Of a stretch of 44,606 nt of DNA, positions 23,178 through 31,186 are shown piece after piece. Below the pieces are notes generated by a model, which saw nothing but the letters and a program-made list of their open reading frames with translations, did not search any database and was not told the DNA's origin. This DNA comes from Prolixibacteraceae bacterium. Lineage in GTDB: Bacteria; Bacteroidota; Bacteroidia; Bacteroidales; Prolixibacteraceae. A program made the translations under genes and the position numbers. Numbering within the stretch: the first letter of the stretch is position 1; every line of letters begins with the position of its first letter. Where the stretch lies: contig JAFLKN010000018.1 of assembly GCA_019163175.1 (NCBI GenBank), forward strand, positions 1-44,606, in the 5' to 3' direction.

Positions 23178-23215
23178 AAAAAGGGTGAGCAGATCTGCTC
23201 ACCCTTTTTTTTTGT
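23178..23215 (+). terminator. Terminator after the tail tube gene
   Basis: AAAAAGGGTGAGCAGATCTG continuing into CTCACCCTTTTTTTTT is a near-perfect palindrome (stem AAAGGGTGAGCAGA/TCTGCTCACCCTTT) with a T tract. It separates head/tube genes from the unit starting at promoter P3. Confidence 0.92.
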
Positions 23216-23220
23216 TGGTA

Positions 23221-23237
23221 CCTGAGCTTGTCGAAGG
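23221..23237 (+). repeat. CCTGAGC-TGTCGAAGG dispersed repeat, copy 1
   Basis: CCTGAGCTTGTCGAAGG. A near copy is at 34781-34797 and a diverged one at 37475-37497. It abuts late promoter P3. Confidence 0.55.
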
Positions 23238-23273
23238 TGTCCTTTGCTTGCAATTGCAAATTAGGGAAATTCG
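23238..23273 (+). promoter_or_regulatory. Predicted phage late promoter P3
   Basis: TGTCCTTT at 23238-23245, a 20-nt gap, then GAAATTCG at 23266-23273, the weakest -7 match of the six (two mismatches). The following GTAAACTCTAAATTTT resembles GTAAACTTTAAAATTT after P1. The ATG is at 23297. Confidence 0.5.
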
Positions 23274-23296
23274 GTAAACTCTAAATTTTAACACAA

Positions 23297-24208
23297 ATGT
23301 CAGAAATTACACTCCAAAACACCAAGGCCGAAATCTTTGCAGCATATCAGGCAGCTCAGGCCGCAGTTCTTGACCTTTCAGAAAAATTAAGTGATCTGAA
23401 TGACATGTTTAAGCCGTCGAGTGCAGTTCAGGTAACCTCAGAAACCTCATTAATTCCTGAACGGGTAACCGTTTGTATTCCTTATGTGAAAGCATTAGCG
23501 CAGGGTAACGAATTGCAGTTGGCACTCCGTGGATGGGCCGAAAACTTCAAGGCAGATATGAACATTGTCGTAATTGGCGATCGTGAAGACTGGATGAGTG
23601 ACCTGGTGCACGTAATTGAGTGCGAACGGATCAGTACTAATCCGCCGCTCGATGTGGTAAATAAAATTATGCTGGCCATTAAATCCGAGGAAGTAACTGA
23701 AAAGTTTATCTGGGCAAACGATGATCAATACCTGATATCACCGTGTATGCTTGCCGATTTTGAAACCCTGAAGTATGCCGGAATGCTTGGCGAAACTGAT
23801 TTTGGAAGTACGCTGTACCAAAAGAACAAAGCGAGAACAGCCGCTTTGCTGCTGAAAAACAATTGCTCAACCCTCGATTTTTCGACACATACCCCGGTGG
23901 TGTTCGAAAAAGAAAAACTGCTCGAAATAATCAACAAGTTTGATTTGACAGCAGAGCCTCACCTGGTAACAACCATTTATTTTAATTACTGGTTCCCACG
24001 GTTCAGGCCGTATGCATCCGAGACTCCTGAAGCTCTTGAAAACGACAACCTGAAGGTTGGGGTATATCGCAAAGGTGCCGATCTGGAAAGGCTTAAAAAG
24101 CTTATGCAGTATAAAAAGCTTGTAAGTAACTCAGAAAGCGGATGGACACCTCAATTGTCGGAGATCCTAAACAGTTACTTCTCCTACACATGCAGGTTCG
24201 AAAACTAA
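23297..24208 (+). CDS. Stealth/glycosyltransferase-like protein
   Basis: A 303-residue protein. After an N-terminal helical segment, VTVCIPYVKALAQGNELQLA starts a GT-like Rossmann region; KFIWANDDQYLISP (about 140-153) is like the NDD motif of Stealth proteins and GT-A enzymes; THTPVVFEKEKLLEIINKFD is like their later conserved H-P region. Stealth family members transfer sugar phosphates in capsule synthesis. In a phage this could modify host surface glycans or virion proteins. No membrane segments. It overlaps the next gene if that starts at 24190 or earlier. Confidence 0.6.
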   Translation: MSEITLQNTKAEIFAAYQAAQAAVLDLSEKLSDLNDMFKPSSAVQVTSETSLIPERVTVCIPYVKALAQGNELQLALRGWAENFKADMNIVVIGDREDWMSDLVHVIECERISTNPPLDVVNKIMLAIKSEEVTEKFIWANDDQYLISPCMLADFETLKYAGMLGETDFGSTLYQKNKARTAALLLKNNCSTLDFSTHTPVVFEKEKLLEIINKFDLTAEPHLVTTIYFNYWFPRFRPYASETPEALENDNLKVGVYRKGADLERLKKLMQYKKLVSNSESGWTPQLSEILNSYFSYTCRFEN

Positions 24209-25008
24209 CACTTAAAGGCGACCGGGTAAAGGTTGTGAACTGGATAAGAAGCGGGGCTCCTCTCAAAGAGGGGATCCCGCTTTATGCATCCTTGTTCCCT
24301 GATGCCGGTTTTCTTGCTGAACTGAAAAAGAATCCGGACGATAACCGTGAAAAGTTATACCTGACTTTTTGCGACATGATGGATATTACTTACCAACGAT
24401 TTGAACAGATAGTAAACGAATGGCATGCAAAGCAGAAATCAACAAACACAGGGAGTACCGCTACCCAACCCGGAAGTAACGGTCAAGAGAATAAAAGATC
24501 AAATGCAGGAACTGAGCAGACACAAAATACCCGGAAGCGGAGTTTTAGAAGTGAATGGCCGTACTTATCTGACCCGACCTGCCCCCCACAACTTAAAGCC
24601 TTAGCCGCTGACAAAATTAGTTGCTGGGAACGATATACTGAAGCGCATAAAAATTTGTTCGATTGCTCCAGTCTGGATGAATGTTACCAGGTTGCAAAAA
24701 TACTGATCGACAACTATAAGGAAAACAGGCAGATTTATGAGGAACTTGATTACTATAAGCAACATGGAGCTGTATTAGGACAACACCGGGTATTTGATCA
24801 ATACAAGCGATTTGACGAACTAAAAGGTAAAAATGTAATAGAGCTTGTTCAGCTATATAACAAGACACTACCGCACCGAATTTGGCGCATTGAGAATGAA
24901 ATGAAGAAAGGTGACAAACCCCATTTGAACAGCGATCGCGAAGCTAGGTTGCGCGATGTTCAGGCAGAGCTGGCAGAGGTTAAACGAATTTTAGGTATCA
25001 ACAATTAA
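24190..25008 (+). CDS. Phage protein of unknown function upstream of terminase
   Basis: A 272-residue protein from the ATG at 24190 (MQVRKLTLKGDRV); an in-frame ATG at 24142 lies further inside the upstream gene. Residues of about 95-140 are a Gln/Asn/Thr-rich linker; the C-terminus is a charged coiled coil (RLRDVQAELAEVKRILG). Proteins of this layout often precede the terminase genes of Bacteroidota prophages, but no function is known to me. It shares the P3 transcript. Confidence 0.65.
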   Translation: MQVRKLTLKGDRVKVVNWIRSGAPLKEGIPLYASLFPDAGFLAELKKNPDDNREKLYLTFCDMMDITYQRFEQIVNEWHAKQKSTNTGSTATQPGSNGQENKRSNAGTEQTQNTRKRSFRSEWPYLSDPTCPPQLKALAADKISCWERYTEAHKNLFDCSSLDECYQVAKILIDNYKENRQIYEELDYYKQHGAVLGQHRVFDQYKRFDELKGKNVIELVQLYNKTLPHRIWRIENEMKKGDKPHLNSDREARLRDVQAELAEVKRILGINN

Positions 25009-25019
25009 AAATCAACATT

Positions 25020-25331
25020 ATGAAATTTGGAGAAGTAATTGAAGCCTTGAAGCAAGGTAAAAGAGTAGCAAGAACAGGTTGGAACGGTAAAGACATGTTT
25101 GTTTTCAGGCAAGTTCCATCAGAGATTAAACGGGATATCGTTCCTAAAATGCAGTCTTTACCCCAGTCGGTAAAAGATGAATTCGAAAAAAGGTTTAATG
25201 ATAAAACTGAACAGATTGATGCTATTTACTACGATAATCAATTAGCTATTGTTGGTCTTAGTAACCTGATATCAGGATGGACGCCGTCTGTTTCCGATTG
25301 TTTTGCTGAAGATTGGGTTATCCTGGATTAA
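25020..25331 (+). CDS. tad2: Tad2-like anti-Thoeris protein (DUF2829)
   Basis: A 103-residue protein with both family signatures: MKFGEVIEALKQGKRVARTG followed by WNGKDMFVF at the start, and GWTPSVSDCFAEDWVIL at the end. DUF2829 proteins include Tad2, known to bind the cyclic ADP-ribose type signal of Thoeris and so block NADase activation. The middle region (about 40-75) is longer and more charged than in the minimal family, so ligand range may differ. It sits inside the late packaging operon rather than an early cassette. Confidence 0.8.
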   Translation: MKFGEVIEALKQGKRVARTGWNGKDMFVFRQVPSEIKRDIVPKMQSLPQSVKDEFEKRFNDKTEQIDAIYYDNQLAIVGLSNLISGWTPSVSDCFAEDWVILD

Positions 25332-25338
25332 TATTTTG

Positions 25339-25941
25339 ATGCCTAAATTCTTCAATATACGGGATCTGAAGCCTAAACCATTTGAAAAAGGCGAAGAAAC
25401 GGAACTGGCGACCAAAGAAACAAATTCAAAGTCGCTCCGGATCCGCTTTGATGACATGCACGATCAGAAGATTGCAACAATCAAAATGCTATGCGGCCGA
25501 CTTCCGGAAGAAAATGAAATCTTTTTCCTGGAATCAACAAATAGTTTCAATGCCTTTACTTTCATCGTTTACCTGATCAAACATGCCGGAAGGATTGATG
25601 ATCTTTTCATTGCGACCTATTCGATAAATACCCGCATCCTGGACAGTTTATCAAACAAGATCCAGAACAATGAGATTGGTGACATTTGCCTGTATATCGC
25701 TGAAAGTATCAGGTACCGGATGCCGAAAGTAAAGGACCAGCTCGACATGATGATCAAAAGCATGGATAATTTTCAGGTTGAATATTCCTGGACACATAAA
25801 AAGGTTATGGCTGCCCGTGTGGGCGATGCTCATTATGTAATTGAAGGATCAGGTAACTTTTCGGAAAACAGCGCAGAGGAACAATATATTTTCATGAGAT
25901 CAAAACGAATTTATGACTTCAGAACTGGACATATTGAGTGA
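25339..25941 (+). CDS. PLD-like nuclease/phosphatase-fold protein
   Basis: A 200-residue protein from the ATG at 25339; a start at 25303 overlaps tad2. The C-terminal part SWTHKKVMAARVGDAHYVIE followed by GSGNFSENSAEEQY resembles the H-K...GSxN block of the phospholipase D superfamily, here as one HKD-like half. Dimerisation would be needed to form a full site. Similar proteins occur before terminase genes in Bacteroidota prophages. Role in packaging or DNA processing is inferred. Confidence 0.6.
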   Translation: MPKFFNIRDLKPKPFEKGEETELATKETNSKSLRIRFDDMHDQKIATIKMLCGRLPEENEIFFLESTNSFNAFTFIVYLIKHAGRIDDLFIATYSINTRILDSLSNKIQNNEIGDICLYIAESIRYRMPKVKDQLDMMIKSMDNFQVEYSWTHKKVMAARVGDAHYVIEGSGNFSENSAEEQYIFMRSKRIYDFRTGHIE

Positions 25942-26254
25942 GTGGCCCCATTGGTTTCCGCTTAACGAAGTTGAAACGCTTGAGTATCTTGCTGCCGTAG
26001 GCTATACTCCTGACAAGATTGCCATGTATTTTGGCATCGATAAGGAAACATTCCTGCAGGAGTTCTACCGTGAGGACAGCCGGATCAGGTTCCATTACGA
26101 ACGCGGGATCCTGGTGAATGAAGCCAATGAAACCATTGCCACCCAAAAAGCAGCCAACGAAGGAAATGCTACCCAGGCGCAGCGCCTCGATAAACGCCGG
26201 TTCCAAATCATGTTTCAGCAATTGAAAGAAAGGATTATTTATGGGAAAGAATAA
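25913..26254 (+). CDS. Small helix-turn-helix protein, possible terminase small subunit
   Basis: A 113-residue protein. LEYLAAVGYTPDKIAMYFGI followed by DKETFLQEFY is a typical helix-turn-helix like those of small terminase subunits, followed by a helical oligomerisation region. It overlaps its upstream and downstream neighbours by 29 and 14 bases. With 26241 it precedes the large terminase; either or both could recognise the packaging site. Confidence 0.65.
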   Translation: MTSELDILSEWPHWFPLNEVETLEYLAAVGYTPDKIAMYFGIDKETFLQEFYREDSRIRFHYERGILVNEANETIATQKAANEGNATQAQRLDKRRFQIMFQQLKERIIYGKE

Positions 26255-26864
26255 GTTCGAAATCAGCCGGTATCACGAAATTGCTGAATACATTGAAACA
26301 GGGAGCAAATCAAAACTATCGGAAGAAGAAATTGATTATCTGGATATACTGATTAAAATGAATTCCATGCGCCGCCGATATGGAATAAACGAAACCATTT
26401 CATTTTTCAATAAAAAACCTTACGAAATAAGCTTATATAGGGCTAAACAGATGTTTGAGGAATCGATTAACCTGTTTTATTCTGATGAGACAATTGAAAA
26501 ACGAGCTGCACGAAACCTGAAAGCCGAACAGTTTGAACAGGCCGCCCAATTAGCTCTCGATGCTGCCCAAACAGTTAAAGACCTGGAAATATACCGGGCG
26601 TTGCTATGGGATAGCTACAAGGCCCGGCAATTGGATCAGCCTGATCCTATCAACATTCCGAAAGAATTGTATGAACGGCCAATTAAGATCTACACAATGA
26701 ATCCCGCACAGGCTAAACTCCCAAGTATCGACCGCAATGCCCTGGCTGCCGAAATTGATGCGCTTGACGAATCTGAATCAGATAAAAAACGCTGGAAACA
26801 GGAAGCAATGGTTGAAGATATTGACTTTATAGAAATGATCAATGACCAAGCCGACGAAGATTGA
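26241..26864 (+). CDS. Terminase small-subunit-like protein
   Basis: A 207-residue, mostly helical charged protein. SRYHEIAEYIETGSKSKLSE and the later INETISFFNKKPYEISLYRA suggest an N-terminal DNA-binding domain; a long helical middle follows. It overlaps the large terminase start by 23 bases, the common position of a terminase small subunit. The alternative is that it is a packaging accessory and 25913 is the small subunit. Confidence 0.6.
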   Translation: MGKNKFEISRYHEIAEYIETGSKSKLSEEEIDYLDILIKMNSMRRRYGINETISFFNKKPYEISLYRAKQMFEESINLFYSDETIEKRAARNLKAEQFEQAAQLALDAAQTVKDLEIYRALLWDSYKARQLDQPDPINIPKELYERPIKIYTMNPAQAKLPSIDRNALAAEIDALDESESDKKRWKQEAMVEDIDFIEMINDQADED

Positions 26865-28545
26865 CCTTGACCGCCCGGACGTAGAAGTCCGTTATATGAA
26901 CTGGCTGGCGCAGATCAGTGGCATTGGCATGTTCAGCTCACTTTATTTCATTGGTGGCCGCGGATCGACCAAAACAACCGCATTTCAGGCCGAAAGGCTT
27001 CAGGAAATGGTGTACGATATGCCAGGAGCTCCTGTTGCCCTGGTTGCCGATACCTTTACCAATTTACAGAAAAATGTTTGGCCAACGCTTCAGGAAGGTT
27101 TGCGCCTGCTCGGATGGGAAGAAAATATCCATTATGTAGTAGAAAAAGAACCACTCGAACATTGGAAACAACGGCCAGTCAATATTATCTCCAGCTATAA
27201 ACATACGGTTGTATTTTTCAATGGATTTAACCTCACTTTCATTTCACTCGACCGCCCATCCACAGCGGCCGGGAAATCTTACGTTGCCATCATTGGTGAT
27301 GAAGTCAAGTTTTTTCCTGAACACAAAATTGCCAAACTAACCAAGGCAGTACGCGGATACAAAGTAAAATTTGGTAATTCGCCTTTTTACCGTTCCCAGA
27401 CATTCACAACCGACATGCCTAACCCGAATCTGATAGGTGAGCATGACTGGATCCTGAAGCATCGGAAACGAATGACCATTAAACAAATCATCCGGATCCT
27501 AAAAGTTGGATTTGTTTATAACGACATCAAAAAGGAATATGTAATTGCCCGGGATTCCGGCGACCGCAAAGAATTGGCAATTGTAAAGCGTAAACTCGAC
27601 CGATGGGAAGCCAGATGGAGAAAGGTCCGCAAAAAGTCTGTTTTCTTCTGGGTTGCCAGCTCATTCATTAATGCTGACATCTTAGGAGTCGATTTTTTCT
27701 CTGAAGAGTTTGAAACCAATCTGGAAGATGTTGCACAGGCAATTCTTTCACTAAAGCCAAAATTAATGGCCGGTAATCGCTTTTATTCAAAGCTTACCGA
27801 AAAGCATTTTTATAAGGATGGCAATGATGCCTATTGGAGTGACCATTTCGGAATATCCGACTTTGAAGACTGCCGTATCCTGGCTAAACTAAACAGGAAA
27901 AAGGCTCTTGATGCAGGTATGGACTTTGGCAATATGCTATCTATGATTGTTGCTCAAGATGGTAATAAACGTGAGTATAATATACTTAAAGAGTTCTATA
28001 CCCTACCACCTAACTCTATTCGTGAGATTGCTGATCAGTTCATTGAATACTTCAAGCTGCATGAAGAGAAGACTCTTAACCTATACTATGACCGTGCTGG
28101 TAATAACTACAGCAAGACAGGACAGGATCTAGCCTCTCAAATAAAGAAAGCCATTGAGAAGACTGAGAAGGGTACACGCACAGGATGGAAGGTAATCCTA
28201 AGGAGTATAGGTCAGGGCACAATTCATTCAAACACTGAATATAACTTCATGGTTGATCTGCTTTCTGAGACTAATACATTACTACCATCAGTTAGAATAG
28301 ATCAGTTCAATTGTCGCTCACTTAAGTCATCGCTAGAGCTGGCACCTACTAAGGTAGTCAATAGGAATGGTCGTAAGCTTATTGTGAAGGATAAGCGCAG
28401 TGAAGGTCTGCCAATACACAAACTCCCAACTCAATCCACAAACTTCTCAGATGCGTTCAAGTATCTGCTATGTCGCAAGCAGTGGCTCAACCTTAACAAG
28501 GCTGGCCGCAAACAAAGCTCAGGTAATGTATCTATGGTTGGATAA
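26842..28545 (+). CDS. terL: Terminase large subunit
   Basis: A 567-residue packaging motor. Walker A is GGRGSTKTT (G38-T46); Walker B is VAIIGDE with D153/E154. The nuclease domain shows DAGMDFGN (D361) and YYDRAGNNY (D417). The length is normal. Codon use changes from about 27,950 onward: in the last ~195 codons Lys is 15 AAG to 5 AAA and Glu 8 GAG to 4 GAA, with frequent CTA and ATA, unlike the first part. This suggests a recombination join within the gene. It packages DNA into the prohead through the portal. Confidence 0.93.
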   Translation: MTKPTKIDLDRPDVEVRYMNWLAQISGIGMFSSLYFIGGRGSTKTTAFQAERLQEMVYDMPGAPVALVADTFTNLQKNVWPTLQEGLRLLGWEENIHYVVEKEPLEHWKQRPVNIISSYKHTVVFFNGFNLTFISLDRPSTAAGKSYVAIIGDEVKFFPEHKIAKLTKAVRGYKVKFGNSPFYRSQTFTTDMPNPNLIGEHDWILKHRKRMTIKQIIRILKVGFVYNDIKKEYVIARDSGDRKELAIVKRKLDRWEARWRKVRKKSVFFWVASSFINADILGVDFFSEEFETNLEDVAQAILSLKPKLMAGNRFYSKLTEKHFYKDGNDAYWSDHFGISDFEDCRILAKLNRKKALDAGMDFGNMLSMIVAQDGNKREYNILKEFYTLPPNSIREIADQFIEYFKLHEEKTLNLYYDRAGNNYSKTGQDLASQIKKAIEKTEKGTRTGWKVILRSIGQGTIHSNTEYNFMVDLLSETNTLLPSVRIDQFNCRSLKSSLELAPTKVVNRNGRKLIVKDKRSEGLPIHKLPTQSTNFSDAFKYLLCRKQWLNLNKAGRKQSSGNVSMVG

Positions 28546-28573
28546 TAAAGTTACCCTTTATTAGATAAAAGAG

Positions 28574-28639
28574 GGGCATGGTAACCATGCACCCCCAACC
28601 TTAAACAGGTTGGATTTATGACTTTGAGGCTCAGAGCCT
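28574..28639 (+). other. Three consecutive hairpins after terL
   Basis: GCATGGT-A-ACCATGC at 28576-28590, CCAACC-TTAAACA-GGTTGG at about 28595-28613, and AGGCTC-A-GAGCCT at 28627-28639. None has a long T tract. A structured RNA, recombination site or packaging signal is possible. The remaining 28640-29078 contains no gene that I can support; it is AT-rich. Confidence 0.6.
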
Positions 28640-29078
28640 TTGTCATATATCCGGCCACCGCACACCCCTGCAATTGCAATCACGATTGAGGGCGGGCTCG
28701 GATTCATCTTTCAAACAAACTAATTTTGAAGTTTTCAAAATTGGTTTATTTTCTGATTATCAATAATATACACTTGATTGTCTTTTATTTTGGTGGGTTT
28801 TGTTGGCCGATTTTTGTTTGAAGTTTGCCGGTTTGTAACTTTTTGGGGTGGTTTTATAGATGATATTTTTAAATGTTGCCCTGCAAAAAATTTCATTCAA
28901 TCTATTATTTATAACCATTCTAAATAACAAAGCATTCTCAGCGCTTTAAATCAATTTTTTCAATGCCTGATCAGATTTTTTCCGAAAACTTTTTTTTAAT
29001 GGAATAGCAAAAAAGAGAAGCGTTTAAATTAATCTAAAATGTTGTAACATACTGTATATGTGTATTTTGAATCTAAAA

Positions 29079-29086
29079 TATATTTG
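29079..29086 (+). promoter_or_regulatory. Predicted -7 box before the accessory island
   Basis: TATATTTG matches TAnnTTTG exactly. No -33 box at usual spacing and no TGTCCTTT octamer, so this is not a late-type promoter. The ATG is about 100 nt downstream. Confidence 0.4.
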
Positions 29087-29187
29087 CACATGTCAAAAAA
29101 AAGCAGTACTTTAGTTATATGAAAATGAGGGGGGAACCCCAGATTTTCTATCCATATCCAATTTGTTTAACATTTTAAATTAATCTT

Positions 29188-29652
29188 ATGACAGTGAAAA
29201 AAGTTGCTGCGCCTATGAGCGTGCAGAAGGGTGTGAACACCCCAGAAATTGAGTTAAAAGCTTTACCAGTTGCAACCCCAAAACCGGAACAAACACCGGA
29301 GGAATTGAAAGCCGAAAACGAAAAGCTAAAAAAACAGCTTTCAGCAATTCCGCAGGACCTTAAAACAAGGGTCGAGTACTTCAACAAAAAAAATGAATTG
29401 ATTCGTAGGCTTTCAAAGCTTGACCAGGACAAAGACAGTTTAACTATTCATTTGGATAGGCTTGCAGAAATTGCAGCCTCCAACGAGTTCGAAAATGAGG
29501 AGTTTTATTTGAACATTGAAACCGGAAACAGCTACAGCAAAAAGGCAGTTTACACCCTGAAAAACCCTATGATTATTGGCGAACTCATTGCCTTTATTAT
29601 TGGAAAGGTTGACAGCAAAAGAGAATCATTGAAAAATGAAATTGAAGCCTAG
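29188..29652 (+). CDS. Coiled-coil protein of the accessory island
   Basis: A 154-residue soluble protein. The N-terminal Pro-rich region (KALPVATPKPEQTPEELKAE) leads into a coiled coil, then FEVEEFYLNIETG-like beta segments (seen as FENEEFYLNIETGNSYSKKA). Proteins like this accompany conjugative or mobilisable elements in Bacteroidota more than phages; this is from memory and moderate. A terminator follows, so it is a single-gene unit. Confidence 0.6.
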   Translation: MTVKKVAAPMSVQKGVNTPEIELKALPVATPKPEQTPEELKAENEKLKKQLSAIPQDLKTRVEYFNKKNELIRRLSKLDQDKDSLTIHLDRLAEIAASNEFENEEFYLNIETGNSYSKKAVYTLKNPMIIGELIAFIIGKVDSKRESLKNEIEA

Positions 29653-29660
29653 TAAAAACA

Positions 29661-29689
29661 AAAGGCGGGTATCCCTCCCGCCTTTCAAA
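29661..29689 (+). terminator. Terminator after the accessory coiled-coil gene
   Basis: AAAGGCGGG at 29661-29669 pairs perfectly with CCCGCCTTT at 29677-29685 around a 7-nt loop. Confidence 0.85.
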
Positions 29690-29727
29690 TCCACTTTATT
29701 TGTTTAACATCAAAATTAATTGACATC

Positions 29728-30162
29728 ATGAGCAAAGATACAGAATCAACCAGAAAAGAGCAATACATTCAGAAAAGAAAAGAGTTAATAGAGCTTTCAA
29801 AGTTCGTCCGTATGGGGGTAAAGTCGGGAGCGTATGACAGTGTAAACGAAGGACTAAAGGAAATTTACATGGAGACGAACACAGAAATAGAAGAGTTTAA
29901 AACATTCTACCAATGGAAAGAAGAGGGCGCGACAGTCCGCAAAGGTGAAAAAGCCTTTTTGATCTGGGGGCAACCCCGAAAAGGTTCGCAAGTGCCAGAG
30001 GGTACAAACGAGCCGGAAGAATACAAATACTGGCCGCTTTGCTATCTGTTCGCAAATACGCAGGTTTACAAGCCAGAACCAAAGACCGAAGCGGAAGCCA
30101 CACCAGAGGAGGAAGAAGAAGAAGAGCAGGAACTTACAACGGTTTCGGGCGATGAATATTAA
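29728..30162 (+). CDS. ArdC N-domain-like protein of the accessory island
   Basis: A 144-residue protein. FKTFYQWKEEGATVRKGEKA followed by FLIWGQP resembles the N-terminal ssDNA-binding domain of ArdC-type antirestriction proteins, with the tfnqW...G..VrKGEk pattern. The C-terminus is an acidic Glu-rich tail and the usual ArdC metalloprotease domain is missing. It probably arrived with 29188 from a mobile element. Could protect incoming DNA, but the domain alone is not proven to do so. Confidence 0.6.
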   Translation: MSKDTESTRKEQYIQKRKELIELSKFVRMGVKSGAYDSVNEGLKEIYMETNTEIEEFKTFYQWKEEGATVRKGEKAFLIWGQPRKGSQVPEGTNEPEEYKYWPLCYLFANTQVYKPEPKTEAEATPEEEEEEEQELTTVSGDEY

Positions 30163-30451
30163 TTGATTTTTGTTTGAACGTTCAACGGCTTAGTTTTTTT
30201 CACGTAGTTTTTTGAGAAATAGCCATCCGGCCACAGGCGGAGAATCTGAAAAAACAAAGGGTTTGGAGGTTGTACCGCAACAACTCCGCAGGGATGGCCG
30301 TGTGCCATTTCCCGGCGCGACCGATTAGGAGTTCCGTGCCTCCAGGCTTCGCCTTATTTCCTTCGTCAATGTTACCTTCCTTTGTCAGTTAACCGGCACT
30401 CTACCGTATTTTATTTGTCTGATTTTTGACAACCCTACGGGCACTTACAAA
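30163..30451 (+). other. Gene-free stretch in the accessory island
   Basis: No supported gene. The sequence is GC-richer than the flanks around 30225-30400, with no clear terminator or promoter that I can support. It precedes the 33-bp tandem repeat. Confidence 0.4.
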
Positions 30452-30522
30452 AAAAAAATGCACCATATTGGAATTATTTTTATTAAAAAAATGCACCATA
30501 TTGGAATTATTTGCTATCTTTG
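30452..30522 (+). promoter_or_regulatory. Tandem 33-bp-period repeat with -7 box
   Basis: Two copies of ATGCACCATATTGGAATTAT (30458 and 30491, period 33) preceded by A tracts, the second running into TATCTTTG at 30515-30522, a TAnnTTTG -7 match. A third partial site, CAAATTGGAATTGTTT, lies at about 30579-30594. The repeated TTGGAATT could be a regulator site for the 30614 gene. Confidence 0.6.
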
Positions 30523-30613
30523 TTTCATCCAAAAGGGTAATCGGGGCGAAAGCCTCACTTTTTGCCCTTCAAAGTACCAAATTGGAATTGTTTAACATTT
30601 AAAAATTGACAAA

Positions 30614-30850
30614 ATGAAAAAAGTAAATTTAAATCAGTCGCTCGATTCACTTAGTCTTGATTACGTTTCTAATGCTTTCAAATGTCAGCCAACTGAGCAT
30701 GGAGTTTGTGGCTTCGACGCTTACGGCACGATGGAATTTGTTTATTTCTACAACAACGGCACTGCTGCCTATTCTCCTTCAGGAAGTTTAAAAGATGTAA
30801 TTCCTTTTGAATCTCATCAGGATGCAGTTGACTTTATTCGTATTAAGTAA
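30614..30850 (+). CDS. Small accessory protein of unknown function
   Basis: A 78-residue protein (MKKVNLNQSLDSLSLDYVSN) with a beta-rich C-terminal half and two Cys. It has its own promoter region upstream and a terminator 10 bases after the stop, so it is an independent single-gene unit (moron-like). No family recognised. Confidence 0.65.
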   Translation: MKKVNLNQSLDSLSLDYVSNAFKCQPTEHGVCGFDAYGTMEFVYFYNNGTAAYSPSGSLKDVIPFESHQDAVDFIRIK

Positions 30851-30860
30851 ATAATTAATC

Positions 30861-30882
30861 GCCCCGGTTTGCCGGGGCTTTA
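30861..30882 (+). terminator. Terminator after 30614 gene
   Basis: GCCCCGG-TTTG-CCGGGGC at 30861-30878 followed by TTTA. Confidence 0.85.
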
Positions 30883-30893
30883 AAACAAATATC

Positions 30894-31145
30894 ATGAAAA
30901 CTGAAATCATTGAAAAAGTAGCAGCTATTAAAAAAGAAACAGGAGCAATAAAGGTCTATGTTGATGACAGATATTCTAATCCTTTAATGATTCCGTTATA
31001 CAATGAAGTACAAGTTGAATTTTTGAAAGAAGTACTAACGAGTTGGAGTATTTTTTCAGAATTACTGATTAAACTGTTTGAAACGAAATCAGCCTCAATT
31101 GAAGATTTGAGAAATATGTATACTGATATGATAGATTTTGATTAA
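30894..31145 (+). CDS. Small accessory protein of unknown function
   Basis: An 83-residue acidic helical protein (MKTEIIEKVAAIKKETGAIK). Between two terminators (30861 and 31152), so again an independently controlled unit. No domain recognised; the base composition is AT-richer than the structural genes. Confidence 0.6.
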   Translation: MKTEIIEKVAAIKKETGAIKVYVDDRYSNPLMIPLYNEVQVEFLKEVLTSWSIFSELLIKLFETKSASIEDLRNMYTDMIDFD

Positions 31146-31151
31146 TAAACC

Positions 31152-31184
31152 AGCCACTGATCCTCCGGTGGCTTAAATCTTTTT
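31152..31184 (+). terminator. Terminator after 30894 gene
   Basis: AGCCAC at 31152-31157 pairs with GTGGCT at 31168-31173, followed by TTAAATCTTTTT. Confidence 0.7.
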
Positions 31185-31186
31185 AT

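Noticed and set aside
30452-30522. Tandem repeats as a short CRISPR array
   Set aside because: Only two units with a 33-bp period and no spacers or cas genes; more like regulatory sites.
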